DNA of 6,462 bases from Acidobacteriota bacterium. GTDB lineage: Bacteria; Acidobacteriota; Vicinamibacteria; Vicinamibacterales; 2-12-FULL-66-21. The stretch covers positions 1 to 6,462 of the forward strand of contig JACCXG010000479.1 of assembly GCA_013697225.1 (NCBI GenBank). Reading direction: 5' to 3'. The notes below the pieces were generated by a model that ran no database searches, was not told the origin of the DNA, and saw only the letters and a list, made by a program, of their open reading frames with translations. Position numbers and translations under genes: made by a program. Positions 4,696-6,462 of this stretch are shown in pieces; position 1 is the stretch's first letter, and each line of letters begins with the position of its first letter.

Positions 4696-6462
4696 TCAGC
4701 CTTCACTATCCGCGTATTCCGACTTGAGCCGGGCGACCACCGCTGGATCCGCCAGGGTGCTCGTGTCCCCGAGCGCCTTGCCTTCGGCGATGTCCCGCAG
4801 CAGCCGCCGCATGATCTTGCCCGATCGGGTCTTGGGCAGGTCGGCTGCAAACAGAATCTGGTCGGGCCGGGCGATCGCCCCGATCTTCTTCACCACGTGC
4901 TCCTTGAGCTCGTCGGCCATGGAGGATGAGGGCTTCACCCCTTCCTTCAGAGTGACGAAGGCGACCGCAGCCTGCCCCTTCAACTCGTGGGGACGGCCGA
5001 CAACCGCCGCTTCGGCAACCTTTGGATGGTCCACCAGGGCGCTCTCGACCTCCATTGTCCCGAGGCGATGCCCCGCAACGTTCAGCACGTCGTCCACTCG
5101 CCCCATGAGCCAGTAGAAGCCGTCCTCGTCGCGCCGCGCGCCGTCTCCCGTGAAATAGACCCCGTCGGCCCAGCGGGTGAAGTACTGCTGCACGAAGCGA
5201 TCGGGATCGCCATAGATGCCCCGGAGCATCGCCGGCCAGGGTCTGGTGATGGCCAGAAGACCTCCACCCGATTCCACGGGTTTGCCGGCGGCGTCCCGGA
5301 TCTCGGCGGTGATGCCCGGGAAGGGCTGTGTTGCGGAACCGGGCTTGGTGCTGGTGAGCCCGGGGAGCGGGGAGATCAGGATCATGCCCGTCTCGGTCTG
5401 CCACCAGGTGTCCACGATCGGGCACCTCTCGCGGCCGATGTTCGCGTGGTACCACATCCAGGCTTCAGGGTTGATGGGCTCCCCGACCGAACCGAGCAGC
5501 CGGAGAGAGCTCAGATTCCGCCGCGCGGGCCACTCAGGCCCCCATCGCATGAACGCGCGGATGGCCGTCGGCGCGGTGTAGAAGATGGTGACGCCGTAGC
5601 GCTCGATGAGCTCCCAGAAGCGGTCCTTGTGGGGCCAGTCCGGCGCCCCTTCGTACATCAGCAGGGAGGCCCCGTTCGCAAGGGGTCCGTACACCACGTA
5701 ACTGTGGCCGGTGACCCAGCCGATATCGGCCGTGCACCAGTAAAGGTCGTCCTCTTTCAGGTCGAACACCCACTTCGTTGTCGCATAGGTGCCGACCAGG
5801 TAGCCGGCCGTCGTGTGGACGATGCCCTTCGGCTTTCCTGTCGTGCCGGAGGTGTAGAGGATATAAAGCATGTCCTCTGCATCCATCGCTTCCGGCTCGC
5901 AGTCGCACGAGGCGTGCTGCATCAGGCGGTGGTACCAGTGATCCCGCCCCTCCTGCACATCCACCGGAAAGGTAGCGCCCGGCTGGCGCTGAACGATGAC
6001 GACGTTGCGGATTGAGGGGGTCGCTTCGAGCGCTTCGTCCGCCATCTGCTTGAGCGGAACGATCTGCCCGCGCCGGTACCCGCCGTCGGCGGTGACGAGC
6101 AGAACCGCCTGAGCGTCGTTGATGCGATCCCGGAGCGACTCGGCACTGAACCCGCCGAACACCACGCTGTGCGCCGCGCCGATCCGGGCGCAGGCCAGCA
6201 TGGCGATGGCCAGTTCCGGGATCAACGGGAGGTAGAGCGCCACGCGATCGCCGCGCTTCACGCCAAGCGACTTCAGCACGTTGGCAAAGGCGCTCACCTG
6301 GCGGAAGAGATCCCAGTAGGTCAGCGTGCGCCTGTCACCCGGCTCCCCTTCCCAGATGATGGCTGCCCGATTCCGCCGCGCACTGCGCGCATGCCGGTCA
6401 ACGCAGTTCACGCTGGCGTTCAGCTTCCCGCCGGGAAACCACTGCGCGTCAGGGAAGCCCCC
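4696..6462 (-). CDS. acs: Acetyl-CoA synthetase, AMP-forming (5' partial)
   Basis: This cytoplasmic enzyme converts acetate, ATP and CoA to acetyl-CoA, AMP and pyrophosphate through an acetyl-adenylate. The frame runs off the right edge. Within the window it begins GGFPDAQWFPGGKLNASVN, matching the early Acs region, so about 60 N-terminal residues are missing compared with the usual ~650. Numbering from the codon at 6411 (an internal Val), the ATP-binding P-loop YTSGTTGKPKG is at 186-196 and TADIGWVTGHSY at 228-239. WWQTETG is at 336-342, including the Trp that keeps the acyl pocket small enough for acetate. The hinge-region motif YFTGD is at 419-423, GRVDDVLNVAGHRLG at 437-451, and the catalytic, acetylatable Lys of PKTRSGK at 532. 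All key residues look intact. The next gene on the same strand starts 100 bp downstream. The start and promoter are outside the window. Confidence 0.97.
   Translation of the reverse strand, partial: GGFPDAQWFPGGKLNASVNCVDRHARSARRNRAAIIWEGEPGDRRTLTYWDLFRQVSAFANVLKSLGVKRGDRVALYLPLIPELAIAMLACARIGAAHSVVFGGFSAESLRDRINDAQAVLLVTADGGYRRGQIVPLKQMADEALEATPSIRNVVIVQRQPGATFPVDVQEGRDHWYHRLMQHASCDCEPEAMDAEDMLYILYTSGTTGKPKGIVHTTAGYLVGTYATTKWVFDLKEDDLYWCTADIGWVTGHSYVVYGPLANGASLLMYEGAPDWPHKDRFWELIERYGVTIFYTAPTAIRAFMRWGPEWPARRNLSSLRLLGSVGEPINPEAWMWYHANIGRERCPIVDTWWQTETGMILISPLPGLTSTKPGSATQPFPGITAEIRDAAGKPVESGGGLLAITRPWPAMLRGIYGDPDRFVQQYFTRWADGVYFTGDGARRDEDGFYWLMGRVDDVLNVAGHRLGTMEVESALVDHPKVAEAAVVGRPHELKGQAAVAFVTLKEGVKPSSSMADELKEHVVKKIGAIARPDQILFAADLPKTRSGKIMRRLLRDIAEGKALGDTSTLADPAVVARLKSEYADSEG

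Noticed and set aside
4987..6015. Long plus-strand open frame (342 codons) antisense to acs
   Set aside because: It lies fully inside a strongly supported acs gene in mirror register. Its translation is rich in Arg, Gly, Pro and Val with no recognisable domain, as expected for the antisense of GC-rich coding DNA.

Overview
This is a GC-rich bacterial window (roughly two-thirds G+C by eye). It holds six protein genes and no RNA genes, CRISPR arrays, insertion sequences or integrases. The best guess for the source is Acidobacteriota. That inference rests on remembered similarity of the radical SAM protein and of the small conserved protein (its ending contains NDRRFLRSLRI) to acidobacterial proteins, not on any search. 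Two genes run off the window: the radical SAM gene at the left edge and the acetyl-CoA synthetase gene at the right edge.

Layout: (1) 1-1373 plus strand, the C-terminal ~457 residues of a radical SAM enzyme with extra conserved cysteines. It resembles the Tes/MJ0619-type group whose archaeal members join lipid tails. (2) 1297-1611 minus strand, a 104-residue conserved hypothetical protein. It converges on the radical SAM gene and overlaps its 3' end by 77 bp. It has an excellent Shine-Dalgarno sequence and, about 130 bp upstream, a near-consensus sigma-70 promoter. (3) 1612-1959, a 348-bp divergent intergenic region with that promoter and a two-tier hairpin. (4) 1960-2994 and 2994-3872 plus strand, two translationally coupled ATPases of the DppD/OppD and DppF/OppF families. 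No permease or binding-protein gene is visible. (5) 3894-4595 minus strand, a LolD/MacB-type ABC ATPase, also without its permease in view, convergent with the DppF-like gene across only 21 bp. (6) 4696-6462 minus strand, AMP-forming acetyl-CoA synthetase (acs), lacking only its N-terminus.

The genes do not form one pathway. Acs activates acetate to acetyl-CoA. The DppD/F pair would energise uptake of peptides or a similar solute through permeases encoded elsewhere or beyond this locus. The LolD/MacB-type ATPase would pair with a FtsX/MacB-like permease for export or lipoprotein-type extraction. The radical SAM enzyme may act on membrane lipids, but its substrate cannot be read from sequence. 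The most interesting points are the radical SAM enzyme, its antisense overlap with the small conserved gene, and the structured divergent intergenic region. I see no clear novel multi-gene defence or mobile system here.
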